From contig URWG01000105.1 in assembly GCA_900551495.1 (NCBI GenBank), positions 1 to 6,300 of the forward strand: DNA of 6,300 nt, read 5' to 3'. Below the pieces are notes generated by a model that saw only the letters and a program-made list of their open reading frames with translations, searched no databases and was not told the origin of the DNA. Both the position numbers and the translations under genes were made by a program. Within the stretch, counting starts at the first letter, position 1; each line of letters opens with the position of its first letter. The stretch comes from an uncultured Eubacteriales bacterium (GTDB lineage Bacteria > Bacillota > Clostridia > Oscillospirales > Oscillospiraceae). Positions 5,414 to 6,300 of this stretch are shown piece by piece.

Positions 5414-6288
5414 CGATTCGGGTCCCTGCGACCAGCGCAAATTTGGGTCCGGGCTTTGACTCGTTCGGCTGTGCACTGGCGCTCTATAATACCTATATCT
5501 TTGAGCAGATCTCCGGCGGACTGGAGATCTACGGCTGCGACGAGGCGTTCCGCAACCGCGATAATCTGTCCGTCGTCGCCTACCGCTACGCGATGGAGGC
5601 AATGGGGCTGCCGATGGAGCCGCTGAGCCTGACGATCGACGCGCACATCCCGGTGTGCCGCGGCTTAGGCTCGTCCTCGGCAATGATTATCGGCGGCGTA
5701 ATGGCGGCAAACGCCCTGCACGGCAGTCCGCTGTCACGGGAGGAGCTGCTGCGGCTGTGCACCGTCGTCGAGGGGCACCCCGATAACCTCGCTCCCGCGC
5801 TCTACGGCGGCATGACGGCAAGCCTCATGCGCGACGGTATGCCGATCACGGCGCGGTTCCATCTGTCCGAGCGGCTGCGGTTCTTCGCGCTCGTGCCGCC
5901 CTTCCATCTCAGCACGCAGACGGCGCGGGCGGTCCTGCCGCAGCGAGTGCCGTTTGCCGACGCGGTGTTCAATGTCTCCCACGCGGCGCTGCTGCTGCGG
6001 GCGCTGGAGACGGCGGATATTGACATGATCGCGCTGGCGCTGGACGACCGTCTGCACCAGCCCTACCGCAAGGGACTGATCGAGGGCTACGACATCGCCG
6101 AGCAGACAGCGAAGAGCTGCGGCGTGCGGGCGTTCTGTATCTCCGGCGCAGGCCCGACCTGCCTGTGTATTGCGGATAACGATGAGGTTGGGGCGCGGCT
6201 GACGGAGGCGGTCGCCGCGCAGGAGGCACTCGACGGATGGCAGGTGCTGCCCCTCCGTGTCGATACCGAGGGCGCAAAGATCCTCTGA
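5401..6288 (+). CDS. thrB: Homoserine kinase (GHMP family)
   Basis: The 295-aa cytoplasmic kinase phosphorylates homoserine with ATP to O-phosphohomoserine, the ThrC substrate. It has the GHMP-kinase order of motifs: the N-terminal VRVPATSANLGPGFD-type signature (here IRVPATSANLGPGFD, 6-20), the ATP-binding glycine/serine loop PVCRGLGSSSA at 84-94, EGHPDNLAPALYGG at 124-137, STQTARAVLP at 171-180, DDRLHQPYR at 215-223, and the C-terminal ISGAGPTCLCI at 248-258. Length is typical and the frame is complete, ending in TGA 12 bases before the window edge. It overlaps thrC by 13 nt in another frame, so the two are cotranscribed and probably translationally coupled. Whether further genes follow or a terminator is present cannot be seen. 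Confidence 0.96.
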   Translation: MGKVTIRVPATSANLGPGFDSFGCALALYNTYIFEQISGGLEIYGCDEAFRNRDNLSVVAYRYAMEAMGLPMEPLSLTIDAHIPVCRGLGSSSAMIIGGVMAANALHGSPLSREELLRLCTVVEGHPDNLAPALYGGMTASLMRDGMPITARFHLSERLRFFALVPPFHLSTQTARAVLPQRVPFADAVFNVSHAALLLRALETADIDMIALALDDRLHQPYRKGLIEGYDIAEQTAKSCGVRAFCISGAGPTCLCIADNDEVGARLTEAVAAQEALDGWQVLPLRVDTEGAKIL

Positions 6289-6300
6289 CCCCGCCTCTCC

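Overview
The window is a compact biosynthetic locus carrying all five enzymes that convert aspartate to threonine, arranged as two divergent transcription units. On the minus strand, reading leftward, are hom (homoserine dehydrogenase), lysC (aspartokinase) and asd (aspartate-semialdehyde dehydrogenase). On the plus strand, reading rightward, are thrC (threonine synthase) and thrB (homoserine kinase). The pathway order is LysC, Asd, Hom, ThrB, ThrC; the first two steps also feed lysine/diaminopimelate, and homoserine also feeds methionine. All five frames look intact with their key catalytic motifs. No mobile element, phage gene, tRNA, rRNA or CRISPR array is visible.

The host is probably a GC-rich member of the Clostridia (Firmicutes), perhaps an Oscillospirales-type gut bacterium. 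This is an inference from GC-rich coding DNA with AT-rich promoters, strong purine-rich Shine-Dalgarno sites before every gene, sigma-A-like promoter boxes, and the style of the proteins. No taxonomic marker gene is present, so this stays tentative.

Layout: 1-94 is the 3' flank of asd, with a 12-bp hairpin and the first copy of a 38-bp palindromic repeat. 95-1102 is asd. 1103-1296 is a gene-free gap containing a run of small triloop hairpins and the second copy of the 38-bp repeat. 1297-2610 is lysC, 2646-3806 is hom, 3807-3964 is the divergent control region, 3965-5413 is thrC and 5401-6288 is thrB. The last 12 bases hold nothing recognisable.

The genes are ordinary; the interest lies between them. 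First, the hom/thrC control region carries two good promoters that face away from each other but overlap and share -10 bases. They sit on a near-perfect 13-bp-arm inverted repeat whose arms contain both -35 boxes, with further copies of the same GCAAG core nearby. This would make the two operons mutually exclusive at the level of RNA polymerase binding and offers an obvious site for a regulator. Second, asd and lysC both run into the same palindromic element at exactly the same distance from their stop codons. Third, the homoserine dehydrogenase has a shortened C-terminal ACT-like region, which suggests that feedback control may rest on aspartokinase and on transcription.
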